Positions 48,838 to 60,320 of a DNA stretch of 64,000 bases are shown here, in pieces. The notes beneath the pieces were generated by a model. That model worked only from the letters and a program-made list of their open reading frames with translations. It had not been told where the DNA came from and did no database searches. The translations under genes and the position numbers were made by a program. The stretch comes from Caprella mutica (Eukaryota; Arthropoda; Malacostraca; Amphipoda; Caprellidae), in the NCBI GenBank assembly GCA_947561585.1, contig CANNZV010002614.1, forward strand, positions 1 to 64,000, given 5' to 3'. Positions within the stretch are counted from its first letter, which is position 1, and each line of letters opens with the position of its first letter.

Positions 48838-49649
48838 TGGTTTGAAATATTGATGTACATCTACATATTATATATCCCGGGCAAGAAGGTTTTATGCCTG
48901 GGATATTCCCTTAATATCTACAGTATTCCCTCCTAGTCTGCACTCACAGTTTGATGATGAAGGGATATTCCTGTAACAATAATATTGGATTGTATTCAAA
49001 TTCTTATACGAGGGAATATTCAAGGAATATTGGAGAGTTACAGTATTCGGTCAGATATCATCCTAGGATATTCAGGGAATATCATATTTCTATAGTATTC
49101 CATGCAAAACAAATTGGAATATTCTTGTAATATATATTTTTGATAGTATTCCATTCTGAATATCCCATAAATATCCCAAGAATTATCAAGCTAGTTACGT
49201 ATAATAGTATTCCAAAAAATAAAACGAAGGAATATCCCTGGAACATTTGGTATCTACAGTATTCTTAGTAAAACAATGACGGAATGTAACAGGAATCGAA
49301 TGAAAAATTTTACTTCCTAAGAAATACTTTTCAATATCCCTGGAACTATTTCAATATTTTTGATAAGGAATATATCCCATTCGGTAATATGAAGGAATGT
49401 TCCTGGAAGATGGGAAATTTAAAGTATGCATTTCAAACAACAAAGGAATGTCAATGGAATCGAACGATGAATTTTTCTATTTCCCTAGAATTTGGTTGTC
49501 TAATTTGAAAACTAAGAAACGTGGGTTTGTGAGATGAACTGTTGTAATTTGGATTTCATATGTTTTCTTCTAATTTTTACCATCTATATAATTTTTAACG
49601 CTACTTGTAGTTTTAGAAGATAGCGCAAGAGTTTAAGCTCTTCAACTAT

Positions 49650-49870
49650 GTCTATGAGGTGTTAGATTTCCGTGTTAGGTATGTGCTTCCATTTTCATCT
49701 TCCGTTCATACAAAACTCCTTCACAGAGCTTTTCTGCATCCATGAGCAATGTCACTGACTTCTGATGAGACTTCTTCTAAAATTCACTTTCCTTTCTGGT
49801 TGCTTCTTCCAGTCTCTTGTATTTCAAAACGTCATCGATATGGCCTCTTGTTCTTAAGCAGATACTAAAC
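49650..49870 (-). pseudogene. Worn coding-like remnant inside element E
   Basis: The minus strand reads DDVLKYKRLEEATRKESEF, a stop, then SVTLLMDAEKLCEGVLYERK and MKMEAHT before another stop. The charged helical character recalls the C-terminal part of Myb/SANT-like proteins associated with insect transposons, but the match is weak. It may be all that is left of an internal gene. Confidence 0.3.
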
Positions 49871-51849
49871 CACCAAGTGAATTAAAAATATCGATTTAAA
49901 TGAATAGAGTTTCGGAGGAGCAAATTAAACGCTGGCTCCCTATTAGAAATTAGTAGTACCTACAAAAATTACTTATTTCGTTTTTATGAAATCCGAAACT
50001 AGTAAAAGTTGCGAATCAGGTACCTAGAATAATTTTTATCCAATTTAGTTTTCGCCTTGCATCAGTGCAGTTCAGACGTTATGGACGGGTTATAAGAGAC
50101 GGTAGTTAAGTTAGTGTCAATTCAAGAAAAAAAAGAGGTTAGTATTGTGATTGTAAATGTTTAACGAATGTACACCATTGTTTATATTTTATCAACAGCA
50201 GTTACCACTCAACTATTTTAAATTTTAGTTTAAAGTTAAGTATTGATATGTGGTGATAACGGAATAAGAGTAGGGTCAAGTAGGTAAATTGCGGTACACT
50301 AACTAAGTGCGGCCTCTAACAACATACACATCATAGCTTCAAAACACACGTTAAAAACTTAGATTAACAAAATATAGCATGCACTGCTCTTCTTTTGATA
50401 GCTATGCAACATTTTAATGGAATTTCGATTCAGAATGTTTTAAGACTCTCTTGAGAGGGCCGCAATTAAAAATTAAAGTGCCGTAATTTACCTGCGTGAC
50501 CCTACTTACCCTAGCTATACTTCCCATACTATTTTAGTTTGTAGGCCTATAACTATTCAATGTATACTTAGTTTATACTTTGATTGTAAATGGATTCACT
50601 ATGTTAATTTATATTATGAAATGTTTATTAATATTTAGCTATAACCTAGGTTAAACAATACATATTCTCTAGCCTCTGTAAGTGAAATATAAAATTTCAT
50701 TAAATTATTTCTTCAGTGACTTGTCCTTTTACTGACTAGAGTTTAATAGTAAAATTTTAAAAGTACCAATAATGATTTTCAGTGTTAATAATATTCATAG
50801 TAGCTTTTCTTCGTTCATGAGCCCATTCTTGTTTTACTTATATTTGATTTTTTTTTACTCTTTTGACCCATATTGTTTCTCAAAAACTTTTTTCCTATAT
50901 AAATCTGTATTCCCTTTAAGATCTACTTTTTCATCTTTTAAAATTGAAAAAATAATTTCACTTAAGTTTTTATTTAATTTATGGATTAACTAATTGAATA
51001 CAGGTTATTGATAAATGATGACTAATTATTTTATTTCTCCATAGGTACCACTGTGGTTGGCTATGGTTGGCTAAGAAGTTACAAATCTAGAGACATGTCC
51101 TCTTCATTTCATTGTGTGTACTATATAGTATGAAGCGCGTGCTCTAAAACTATAGCTGCACCGACACCACTATATTCACTTCATAAGTTCATTGTAGAGA
51201 ATATGAAGGAATTTAAGATTAATAACAAAATTAATTGCTCGATTGAATATATTTGCTCCACGTTAAGTAAAGAACCAAATACAAAAGACTTTGTACTATA
51301 TAGTTGTCTCACAGGAAAGTGGCTCATGTAAGCTACGCTACCACCAATCGATTGTAGATAGAAGAGGAAAATGAGAAGGTGATAGTAACCTGTGAGCCTT
51401 TCTTAATAAAAATTGAAAACTTTGCAAGTGAAAAGTACAACCATGGCGCTATAGAATAAGTGAGAAATATCGAGTGAAAATAACTGACAGTTAAATAGAT
51501 TGAGCCTTTATAACATGTAAAAAAGTTGCACAGGAATTAATTTATGTTTAATTAATTTAAGCCCTTACTAAATCATGTGCTATTTGATATTATTTTAATA
51601 AAATGATTGACGTATGTTTAGTGTCTTTCTTTCCATACCAGTACAAAAGGGCCAAGATAATACCTAGATTTAAATAATGTGTCCTGTAATTAAAGTTTTA
51701 ATATTCGTAGATTTTTTATACAAAGTTATTTGTTCACGGTACACTTCTTGGTGTGTAGCCATGAGACAATTGAGTTATGCACTCAAGTAATTAGTGTTAC
51801 ACGGCCACTTGTAGTCTCAGTTATTTAATTTCATTTATTCCCTCCTTTT

Positions 51850-52400
51850 GAATTACTTATTCCATTGATATTCCTTCATCGTGGCCTCTTTTTCTGGATG
51901 TTTTATTCCATTGTTATTCCTTCAATATTCCTTCTTCCTTTGGATGACCTATTCCATAGGTATTCCTTCAATATTCCCTCTTCCTTTAGTTGTCTTATTC
52001 CATAGGTATTCCTTCAATATTCCCTCTTAATTTGGATTTCTCATTCCATAGGTATTCCTTCATCATTCCCTCTTCCTTTAGATGTCTCATTCCATAGGTA
52101 TTCCTTCAATATTCCTTCTTACTTTAGATGTCTCATTCCATAGGTATTCCTTCAATATTCCCTCTTACTTTGGATTTCTCATTCCATAGGTATTCCTTCA
52201 ATATTCCCTCTTCTTTTAGATGTCTCATTCCATAGGTATTCCTTCAATATTCCTTCTTACTTTGGATTTCTCATTCCATAGGTATTCCTTCAATATTCCC
52301 TCTTCCTTTGGATGTCTCATTCCATAGGTATTCCGTCAATATTCCCTCCATCTATGGATGACTCATTCCATTGGCATTCCTTCATTATTCCATTGAGCTT
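51850..52400. repeat. 46-bp repeat, about 12 copies (right side of element E)
   Basis: Units hold CTCATTCCATAGGTATTCCT, then TCAATATTCCCTCTT and a TTTGGAT spacer, with drift at both array ends. Confidence 0.9.
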
Positions 52401-52574
52401 CGTCTCCGTGATTCCCTAGATTTTCCCTTGTGATTTATGGGACTATTCCATAAAAGTGTCAAAAAATTGCATTCCCTGAATATCAAAAAAATATCATCAT
52501 GGAAAATTCCTTGGGAAATATTCCGAGAAGGTTTTGGGAATATCCATTTTTTGCGCGGGATATGTTCTAGACTG

Positions 52575-52660
52575 CAGTGGTTCTTAAAGTATTTTTCTCG
52601 CACACCCCTTGCTTTTCTCAGGCACCCCCTGAGCATTGCATTGAAATAGATTGAAAAACT
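52575..52660. mobile_element. Partial hAT-like terminus
   Basis: CAGTGGTTCTTAAAGTATTT at 52575 followed by CGCACACCCCTTGC resembles the left end of short hAT elements and shares its first 12 bases with the intact copy at 5539. No matching right end was seen before the array at 52739, so it is probably truncated. Confidence 0.5.
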
Positions 52661-52738
52661 ACAATTATTATATATCTGGTTACCATTGCTATAGAGTCTA
52701 CTTGACAACTGCATTAACTGAATGTATGGACATCAATT

Positions 52739-54476
52739 GTCACTAGTCCCGTTCTATCGGTCACTAGTCCCGTTCTATCGGTCACTAGTCCCGTTCTATC
52801 GGTCACTAGTCCCGTTTTATCGGTCACTAGTCCCGTTCTACAGGTCACAGGTCCCGTTCTATCGGTCACTAGTCCAGTTCTACAGGTCACTAGTCCCGTT
52901 TTATCGGTCAATAGTCCCGTTCTATCGGTCACTAGTCTCGTTCTATCGGTCACTAGTCCCGTTTTATCGGTCACTAGTCCCGTTCTACAGGTCACAGGTC
53001 CCGTTCTATCGGTCACTAGTCCCGTTCTACCAGTCACTAGTATTGTTCTATCAGTCACTAGTCCCGTTCCACTGGTCACTCGTCCCGTTCTATCAGTCAC
53101 TAGTCCCGTTCATCGGTCACTAGTCCAGTTCTATCGGTCACTCGTCCCGTTCTACCAGTCACTAGTCCCGTTCTATCGGTCACTAGTCCAGTTCTACCGG
53201 TCACTAGTCCCGTTCTATCGGTCACTAGTCCCGTTCTATCGGTCACTAGTCCCGTTGTATCGGTCACTAGTCCAGTTCTATCGGTCACTAGTCCAGTTCT
53301 ACCGGTCACTAGTCCCATTCTACCGGTCACTAGTCACGTTCTACCGGTCACTAGTCACGTTCTACCGGTCACTAGTATTGTTCTATCAGTCACTAGTCCC
53401 GTTCTATCGGTCACTAGTCCAGTTCTATCGGTCACTAGACCAGTTCTACCGGTCACTAGTCCCGTTCTATCGGTCACTAGTCCAGTTCTATCGGTCACTA
53501 GACCAGTTCTACCAGTCACTAGTATTGTTCTATCAGTCACTAGTATTGTTCTATCAGTCACTAGTCCCGTTCTATCGGTCACTAGACCAGTTCTACCGGT
53601 CACTACTCCCGTTCTACCGGTCACTAGTATTGTTCTATCAGTCACTAGTATCGTTCTACCGGTCACTAGTATTGTTCTATCAGTCACTAGTCCCGTTCTA
53701 CCGGTCACTAGTCCAGTTCTATCGGTCACTAGTCCCGTTCTACCGGTCACTAGTATTGTTCTATCAGTCACTAGTATCGTTCTACCGGTCACTAGTATTG
53801 TTCTATCAGTCACTAGTCCCGTTCTACCGGTCACTAGTATTGTTCTATCAGTCACTAGCATCGTTCTACCGGTCACTAGTATTGTTCTATCAGTCACTAG
53901 TACCGTTCTATCGGTCACTAGTCCAGTTCTATCGGTCACTAGTCCCGTTCTACCGGTCACTACTATTGTTCTATCAGTCACTAGTATCGTTCTACCGGTC
54001 ACTAATATTGTTCTATCAGTCACTAGTCCCGTTCTACCGGTCACTAGTATTGTTCTATCAGTCACTAGTATCGTTCTACCGGTCACTAGTATTGTTCTAT
54101 CAGTCACTAGTCCCGTTCTACCGGTCACTAGTATTGTTCTATCAGTCACTAGTATCGTTCTACCGGTCACTAGTATTGTTCTATCAGTCACTAGTACCGT
54201 TCTATCGGTCACTAGTCCAGTTCTATCAGTCACTAGTCCCGTTCTACCGGTCACTACTATTGTTCTATCAGTCACTAGTATCGTTCTACCGGTCACTAGT
54301 ATTGTTCTATCAGTCACTAGTACCGTTCTATCGGTCACTAGTCCAGTTCTATCGGTCACTAGTCCCGTTCTACCGGTCACTACTATTGTTCTATCAGTCA
54401 CTAGTATCGTTCTACCGGTTACTAGTATTGTTCTATCAGTCACTAGTCACGTTCTACCGGTCACTAGTCCAGTTCT
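52739..54476. repeat. 21-bp minisatellite, about 83 copies
   Basis: Unit GTCACTAGTCCCGTTCTATC plus G, with CCAGTTC, TATTGTTC and TATCGTTC and CTACCG/CTATCA variants. In the right half the variants fall into repeated blocks (TATTG, then TATCG, then TATTG, then CCCG types), a higher-order pattern of about 84 bp and multiples. Confidence 0.96.
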
Positions 54477-55399
54477 CTCCGTTCTTCACAACTGATAACA
54501 TCGAAGTGTTCTATCAGAGATAAATGGTTTCTGCCAATATACTAATGGAGGGAAGATAGCACCGAAGTGTTGCAAAATATTTCAAAGTTATGGTTCGTCA
54601 CATAACACCACCTAAATAAACACTCATTAAAGAGAAAGAAACTATTTGTTTAATTTAATTGATTCAGAGTTTTGAAGTTTAATATTAAGTTAGCGAAGAT
54701 ATTGAAACGTGAGATAATTTTTCATCTTTTTGCAGTTTGAATGTTTTTATGTTGAGTAAATACGTCAGAGTTACCATATCCCACTGTACCTAATGAAGGA
54801 ACTGCTGACAGTTAGTAACTGCTAACAGTTACTAACTGCTAACAGTTAGTAACTGTTAGCAGCAAATGAACTCCATTTCTCCATAACAATTTTCCAATAA
54901 CGGTAAAATTGCTCCATAATTTTCCCCTTCATTTCATTTTCTGCGCAGAGTTTGAAAAAATTCGCCAACCGTTCGATTGTAAAAGAATTTTCACCACGGA
55001 AAAGAAAAGTCAATTCCATGGGAATTATTTGTCTAATAATTTTGTATGTTTTTCTATTAAATACATTAGACGTTAACTTTGACGTGGTGTTATTTGTGTG
55101 ATTAGTTTGCTTCTATATTTTATCACGTTAGCTGAAAGTGAATAAAATGATATTAAACCTTTCAGATTTTAATATCATATTTTCATTATAGTTAGTAAAT
55201 TAATGTTAGAAATTGTTAATTTAAACTACTAATTTGATCATCAAAGAACAGTTTTAAATAACTTTATTTGTCAACAAATAATATTGAGAGTAGAACATCG
55301 CATCTACTATTAAATTCAAAGGAAAGAATCAATTGATCTTAGGATGTATTTTCCAGTTCTAAACCTCAGGTTATTTTTAACGTTCCTGTCGAGGCTCCG
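54477..55399. other. AT-rich stretch with a small palindromic repeat
   Basis: AACAGTTAGTAACTGCTAAC and its inverted form alternate at about 54808-54862. Nothing else was recognised. Confidence 0.45.
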
Positions 55400-55957
55400 G
55401 GAAAAAATGAGGGTAAATTTGTGCTTCAGGTCCTCCTCCCATTTTAGATATTTTAACACTTAATATAGGTAAAGGGAGTCATTTTAAGAAGTTTTTCATG
55501 AATACCATTTGTCGCGGAAATGCTTCGTTTTCGAGATATAACACAATTAAGTTTCCAGTAGGAATAACATTAAACTTGTATAAAAAATAAGGCTTTCCGC
55601 CTTTCAGATTTTTGTGACATGAAATCTTAGTAACGCTGTTAATGTAGTTCGCTGTATCCGCTAGTTTGACGTACTGTACACTTCATATTGTTTAAAGACC
55701 TGACAAGGGGGTTCGGGGGGCAGCACGCCCCCCGATATACGTATTAGTGATGCTATATCTGAAATGAACTGCAAATGCTCCTTTCCAGACCCCCAAACTT
55801 AACCTAACCTACAGGAAACTTAATTGCGCTAAATCTCGAAAACGAAGCGTTTCCACGATGAGAAACATCTTAAAATGTTTCCTTTTACCTATATTAATTG
55901 TCAAAATGCCGAAAATCGGAGGCGGAACTGAAGCACGAATTTACCAAGATGAGTTTA
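55400..55957. mobile_element. Palindromic inverted-repeat element, about 560 bp
   Basis: The arms (about 55410-55565 and 55808-55950) share GCTTCGTTTTCGAGAT, CAATTAAGTTTCC, TTAATATAGGTAAA and GTGCTTCAG in inverse orientation. The centre holds a strong GC hairpin, CGGGGGGC-AGCAC-GCCCCCCG, near 55714-55734. It is non-coding and typical of an insect non-autonomous DNA element. Outer ends were not fixed. Confidence 0.65.
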
Positions 55958-57491
55958 TTACATAATATTACAGAACTAATATCTACGATCAATATTCTGC
56001 AAACCGCATACAATTCGGTTTAGTATATATCTTATTATTAGTCTTTAAAACTCTGTGGGTAGTACTTGTCCGAATCGCTAACCTGACGCTGAAGAAGAAG
56101 ATTGTACACTATTTGTTTTGATTTCAAATTAAAATTCATAAACAAATGCGCTTTTGGCCTTCGTTTAAGATATTAATTGTTCCATAAAGTATACAAACGT
56201 CTCTATAATATTTTATCCAATTTTACACTTTTGCACGAATATTAAATGGATTTATTATACCTAATACCTAGTTGACAATCAAAACAAATGGTGTACATTC
56301 TTTTTCTTCAGACTGAAAATTAGCAAGTCGGATGTAAAATAGGTATAGTAGAGTTTTGATTACAAATATCTTTAAAAGCATATAAAATTAAAAATACGCT
56401 ATCAAATTTCATGAGGTTTGCAGAAAAATGATAAGAAAAATTAGCCTCGTTAATTAAAGCTATAAAAAAATTGCTTGGACCTTCAAATAATAATACAATA
56501 AATCCTCACTGATATAAACTTTAATCTATAAATACCATTCTTTTTCACTGTTTATATTTAGCGTCAATTAATTAATTTACAAAACAGTTCAGAATATTTA
56601 GCGCTCAATCTTCAGTAGAATATTTCCTCTAATCGGCTTAACCCTTCACAACGAAACACTTCCGGCTTTTCTAGTTAGGAAATTAACTTTTAATTCGAAT
56701 TAGGTGTTTTCCTGGAATAGAGATCCACTGACAAACTTTAGAATTCATCAATAGACTTTACTCAGGAAAATTCAAAGTTTCTTTATGGCAGCACTAAAGT
56801 TACAGAAATAAATGCAGAAGATTTTGGAGAATTCCATCAGACAACTTGTACAGTTATTTCCCTCCCGTTGTTAAGTGACTTGGACACGAGAAGACGATGT
56901 TACGGTCAGCTGTAGTACATCACAACTTAGCACATCGCTTTTAAAGATATTTATTTGTGGTAGAACTAGACACCGGGCAGAGGAGAGCTGCCCCGACACA
57001 CACCGCGCTGACTTCACCAGCTTCAAATGTGGACTGTTTTATCTCGATATGGCAGATACCGAAATACAGCATTTAATCTGCTAAAACCATAGCAGAGTAG
57101 CCATGTTAACGGCCCTCTCAATCACCTCTGTGTGAGCTAATACGCACAATATTGCATGGGTCGGAGTAATATATGAATATATTTAAACCTTTAAATTGGA
57201 TGGTCTGTTTTATTAAATACCATATATTTTAAATGATTATTCAATTCTTCTTTCCTCTAAAGGAATAACTATTCTACTATAACCAATATAAACATTAATC
57301 TCGTTAATTACATATCTTTCCCTTTAGAAAATTTTACAGGGATGAATGCAGAAATGAATGATAGTGTGACGATGCAGTAGAAATATATACTCCAGTCTGT
57401 CGCAGTTGTCATTTTCTATGAGAGGGAACCTACCTTTCGCTGGTGGGACTGCTTTAAACTGCCTACTTAACCAGAAAATACATATTGTCGG
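55958..57491. other. AT-rich intergenic stretch
   Basis: A 69-codon plus-strand frame at 56875-57084 has no recognisable domain or splice support and is not called. Nothing else was recognised. Confidence 0.4.
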
Positions 57492-57553
57492 TAGAAATGT
57501 ATTTCCCTGCATTGGTAGTAAACTTACTACCAATGCAGGGAAATACATTTCTA
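57492..57553. repeat. Perfect 30-bp inverted repeat with a 2-base loop
   Basis: The left arm contains ATGTATTTCCCTGCATTGGT and the right arm is its exact complement. Arms are 30 bp with AC between them and pairing stops abruptly outside. It is too tight-looped for a microRNA precursor. A recent foldback duplication or an assembly artefact is possible. Confidence 0.9.
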
Positions 57554-58042
57554 TGAAAACTATGAATAAATAAAAGGCAAATGTATGCATACCAAATTTA
57601 AAATACAAATTTGATGATATTTACTATTATTTTTTATATCGGTTAGCTAACAAGCTTTTATTGCTATAGAAGTTTTTGGCTAACAAAAAGGTAAGATTTC
57701 ACAATGTGTCCATTAAATAATATTTTTATTACGGAAACATGAAAAAAATTGCAGATATTCTACTTGAAATGCTGAACACTTCTTAAATAAGTCTAGATTG
57801 AATGTTAATTTAAATCAAACCACATAATGTGTATATATGCTTTATACAAACACTTCACCTTGCATATTGGTTTCTTTTCAGTTTCTTATCTCTTAAAATT
57901 CGATATTACAGATTTAAATTTCAGTGGACAGATTGGTCCCGCTTCTATTTATTCCAAAATGGCGGCATCTTAAAAGATTTTCTTTGGACACCATCTGAAA
58001 AATTTAAAAGTAAAGGAGATTAGATATAATTTACAAGGTGCA
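57554..58042. other. Region downstream of the neuropeptide gene
   Basis: AT-rich, with no recognised gene. Confidence 0.4.
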
Positions 58043-58048
58043 TTTATT
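58043..58048 (-). promoter_or_regulatory. Candidate poly(A) signal AATAAA for the neuropeptide gene
   Basis: AATAAA on the minus strand lies about 140 bases past the stop codon at 58189. The hexamer is common in AT-rich DNA, so this is a position-based guess. Confidence 0.4.
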
Positions 58049-58188
58049 GTGAGATCAGAAATATTTTACAAGTGCCTATATTTTTTGTAAATTCTTTCAA
58101 ACATCTATTTACTATTTAGCTAAACTATTTACTGACTAATAACAACAATAGGAGACACTAATTAGTTAGAATAGGAAATATTTTGATC

Positions 58189-58449
58189 TCACTTACTTTG
58201 TTCCTGGTGTTCACTCCTTCGAGTTGTTTTCAAAAGTTTCTCCATTGTCTCCAGCAGCTCCAGCATCAGAACTCTTGTCTCCTTCAGACATTGTTGGGAG
58301 CAGCTGCTCCTCTCCATCTCTGTAGGATCGGGATAGTCCCTGTAAGGCCCTTCCCCGGGGTAAGGACCTCTCACCAGTGCATCAGTGAATAGTTTCTCCA
58401 TGAGTTTAGCTGTCAGTCTTTCACTCTGTCTGTTGTCAAGAGACGAAGA
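58189..58449 (-). CDS. VPRL-amide neuropeptide precursor, exon 2 (residues 40-125 and stop)
   Basis: A textbook acceptor precedes it on the minus strand: a long CT tract (CTCTCTCTCTCTCTGTTACAG) ending at 58450. The exon is in phase 0 and in frame with exon 1. It encodes SSSLDNRQSERLTAKLMEKL first, later DALVRGPYPGEGPYRDYPDP, a CSQQC pair of cysteines, an amphipathic helix (LMLELLETMEKLLKTT) and a final RRSEHQEQSK before TGA. The helix and a second dibasic site (RR) are typical spacer or associated peptides of a precursor. Oddly, a perfect donor GTAAGTG overlaps the stop codon, so an alternative longer isoform is possible. Identity of the family rests on exon 1. Confidence 0.72.
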   Translation of the reverse strand, partial: SSSLDNRQSERLTAKLMEKLFTDALVRGPYPGEGPYRDYPDPTEMERSSCSQQCLKETRVLMLELLETMEKLLKTTRRSEHQEQSK

Positions 58450-58630
58450 CTGTAACAGAGAGAGAGAGAGAGGGGGGCCATATTTCAGTAGCTGCTTTAG
58501 AGAGAGAAAATAGTAAAGAAAAACTTCACGCTGAAATATAATGAGTTGTTATATTTTAGCCTCTTGATACACTTGCCAGTGTGAGTGAAATATGAATAGA
58601 TTCAATTGTCTTGCTTCCTTTAACAGTGGT

Positions 58631-60023
58631 AATAGAACTAATGACAATAGAACTAATGACAATAGAGCTAATGACAATAGAACTAATGACAATAGAGCTA
58701 ATGACAATAGAGCTAATGACAATAGAGCTAATGACAATAGAGCTAATGACAATAGAGCTAATGACAATAGAACTAATGACAATAGAGCTAATGACAATAG
58801 AACTAATGACAATAGAGCTAATGACAATGGAACTAATGACAATAGAGCTAATGACAATAGAGCTAATGACAATAGAGCTAATGACAATAGAACTAATGAC
58901 AATAGAGCTAATGACAATAGAACTAATGACAATAGAGCTAATGACAATAGAGCTAATGACAATAGAACTAATGACAATAGAGCTAATGACAATAGAGCTA
59001 ATGACAATAGAGCTAATGACAATAGAACTAATGACAATAGAGCTAATGACAATAGAGCTAATGACAATAGAGCTAATGACAATAGAGCTAATGACAATAG
59101 AACTAATGACAATAGAGCTAATGACAATAGAACTAATGACAATAGAGCTAATGACAATAGAGCTAATGACAATAGAGCTAATGACAATAGAGCTAATGAC
59201 AATAGAGCTAATGACAATAGAGCTAATGACAATAGAACTAATGACAATAGAGCTAATGACAATAGAGCTAATGACAATAGAACTAATGACAATAGAGCTA
59301 ATGACAATAGAACTAATGACAATAGAGCTAATGACAATAGAACTAATGACAATAGAGCTAATGACAATGGAGCTAATGACAATAGATCTAATGACAATAG
59401 AGCTAATGACAATAGAGCTAATGACAATAGAACTAATGACAATAGAACTAATGACAATAGAGCTAATGACAATAGAGCTAATGACAATAGAGCTAATGAC
59501 AATAGAACTAATGACAATAGAGCTAATGACAATAGAGCTAATGACAATAGAGCTAATGACAATAGAACTAATGACAATAGAGCTAATGACAATGGAGCTA
59601 ATGACAATAGAGCTAATGACAATAGATCTAATGACAATAGAGCTAATGACAATAGAGCTAATGACAATAGAACTAATGACAATAGAACTAATGACAATAG
59701 AGCTAATGACAATAGAGCTAATGACAATAGAGCTAATGACAATAGAACTAATGACAATAGAGCTAATGACAATAGAGCTAATGACAATAGAGCTAATGAC
59801 AATAGAGCTAATGACAATAGTACTAATGACAATAGAGCTAATGACAATAGAACTAATGACAATAGAGCTAATGACAATGGAGCTAATGACAATAGAGCTA
59901 ATGACAATAGATCTAATGACAATAGAGCTAATGACAATAGAGCTAATGACAATAGAACTAATGACAATAGAACTAATGACAATAGAGCTAATGACAATAG
60001 AACTAATGACAATAGAGCTAATG
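58631..60023. repeat. 15-bp minisatellite, about 93 copies, inside the neuropeptide intron
   Basis: Unit AATAGAGCTAATGAC with AACTAATGAC, ATCTAATGAC and AATGG variants. Four reading frames of nearly 500 codons run through it and are artefacts. A higher-order block (AATGGAGC then AATAGATC, then the AACT-AACT pair) recurs at about 59360, 59590 and 59880. It makes up about 80 percent of the 1740-bp intron between the two coding exons. Confidence 0.97.
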
Positions 60024-60189
60024 AAGTTACCAACACAACTAATTTTACATTCCAGTTCTGCCAATGCAGAATAAGTACTTGAAACCAGTTTAAAATTGAT
60101 GGTGTATTAATTTCTCTTTAGATTAGTGTACTGGACTTCATTCTATCCCAGCCTGCAACACCCTTCTGACTTTGGCCCTATTTTCTCAC

Positions 60190-60306
60190 CTGTCCGTTCC
60201 TGCGCCCCAGTCTCGGAACATGTCGCGGAGCAGTGAGGAGATAGTTATCCGCTGCCTGTGACGTCACTACGGAACACAGGGCTAGAAAACTCAAAATGAG
60301 AAGCAT
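60190..60306 (-). CDS. VPRL-amide neuropeptide precursor, exon 1: signal peptide and active peptide (ETH-like)
   Basis: On the minus strand a T-rich tract ending TTCTTCAG (60321) gives an acceptor. After 14 leader bases and an in-frame TAA comes ATG (60306). Residues 1-18, MLLILSFLALCSVVTSQA, form a clear signal peptide with an A-x-A-like cleavage site. The next residues are ADNYLLTAPRHVPRL, then Gly (amide donor), Arg-Arg (dibasic cleavage), then NGQ. The exon ends CAG-GTGAGA in phase 0 and joins exon 2 in frame for 125 residues in all. An amidated -VPRL end placed directly after the signal peptide is the layout of ecdysis triggering hormone precursors (Drosophila ETH1 also ends NVPRL-amide). 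Pyrokinins end FxPRL and lack the Val, so they fit less well. Family assignment is inference; the secreted amidated-peptide nature is strongly supported. Confidence 0.7.
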
Positions 60307-60320
60307 TTCTTAATGTTCAG

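Larger units (their letters stand above)
48872..52563. mobile_element. Candidate large foldback-like element E with subterminal tandem repeats
   Basis: The left end ATATCCCGGGCAAGAAGG and the inverted right end ATATCCCGCGCAAAAAATGG are similar. Each side then carries repeats rich in GGAATATTCC: degenerate units of about 65 bp on the left (to about 49480) and 46-bp units on the right (51850-52400). The left GAGGGAATATTCAAGGAAT is nearly the inverse complement of the right-hand unit, so the two sides are inverted. The 3.7-kb block has an AT-rich centre with one worn coding-like stretch (49650-49870). I could not find a target duplication, so boundaries are less sure than for A to C. Confidence 0.55.

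Noticed and set aside
56875..57084. Plus-strand frame of 69 codons
   Set aside because: No domain, no splice support, no homology that I recognise.
57492..57553. microRNA precursor
   Set aside because: Perfect pairing with a 2-base loop and no flanking stem irregularity is unlike animal microRNA hairpins.
58549..60082. Four overlapping frames of about 490-500 codons through the 15-bp array
   Set aside because: Same artefact: simultaneous open frames on both strands in a tandem repeat. The region is also an intron of the neuropeptide gene.
60190..60306. Pyrokinin as the identity of the amidated peptide
   Set aside because: Pyrokinins end in Phe-x-Pro-Arg-Leu-amide; here the residue two before Pro is His and the one before is Val (HVPRL), closer to ecdysis triggering hormone. 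Kept only as a second choice.
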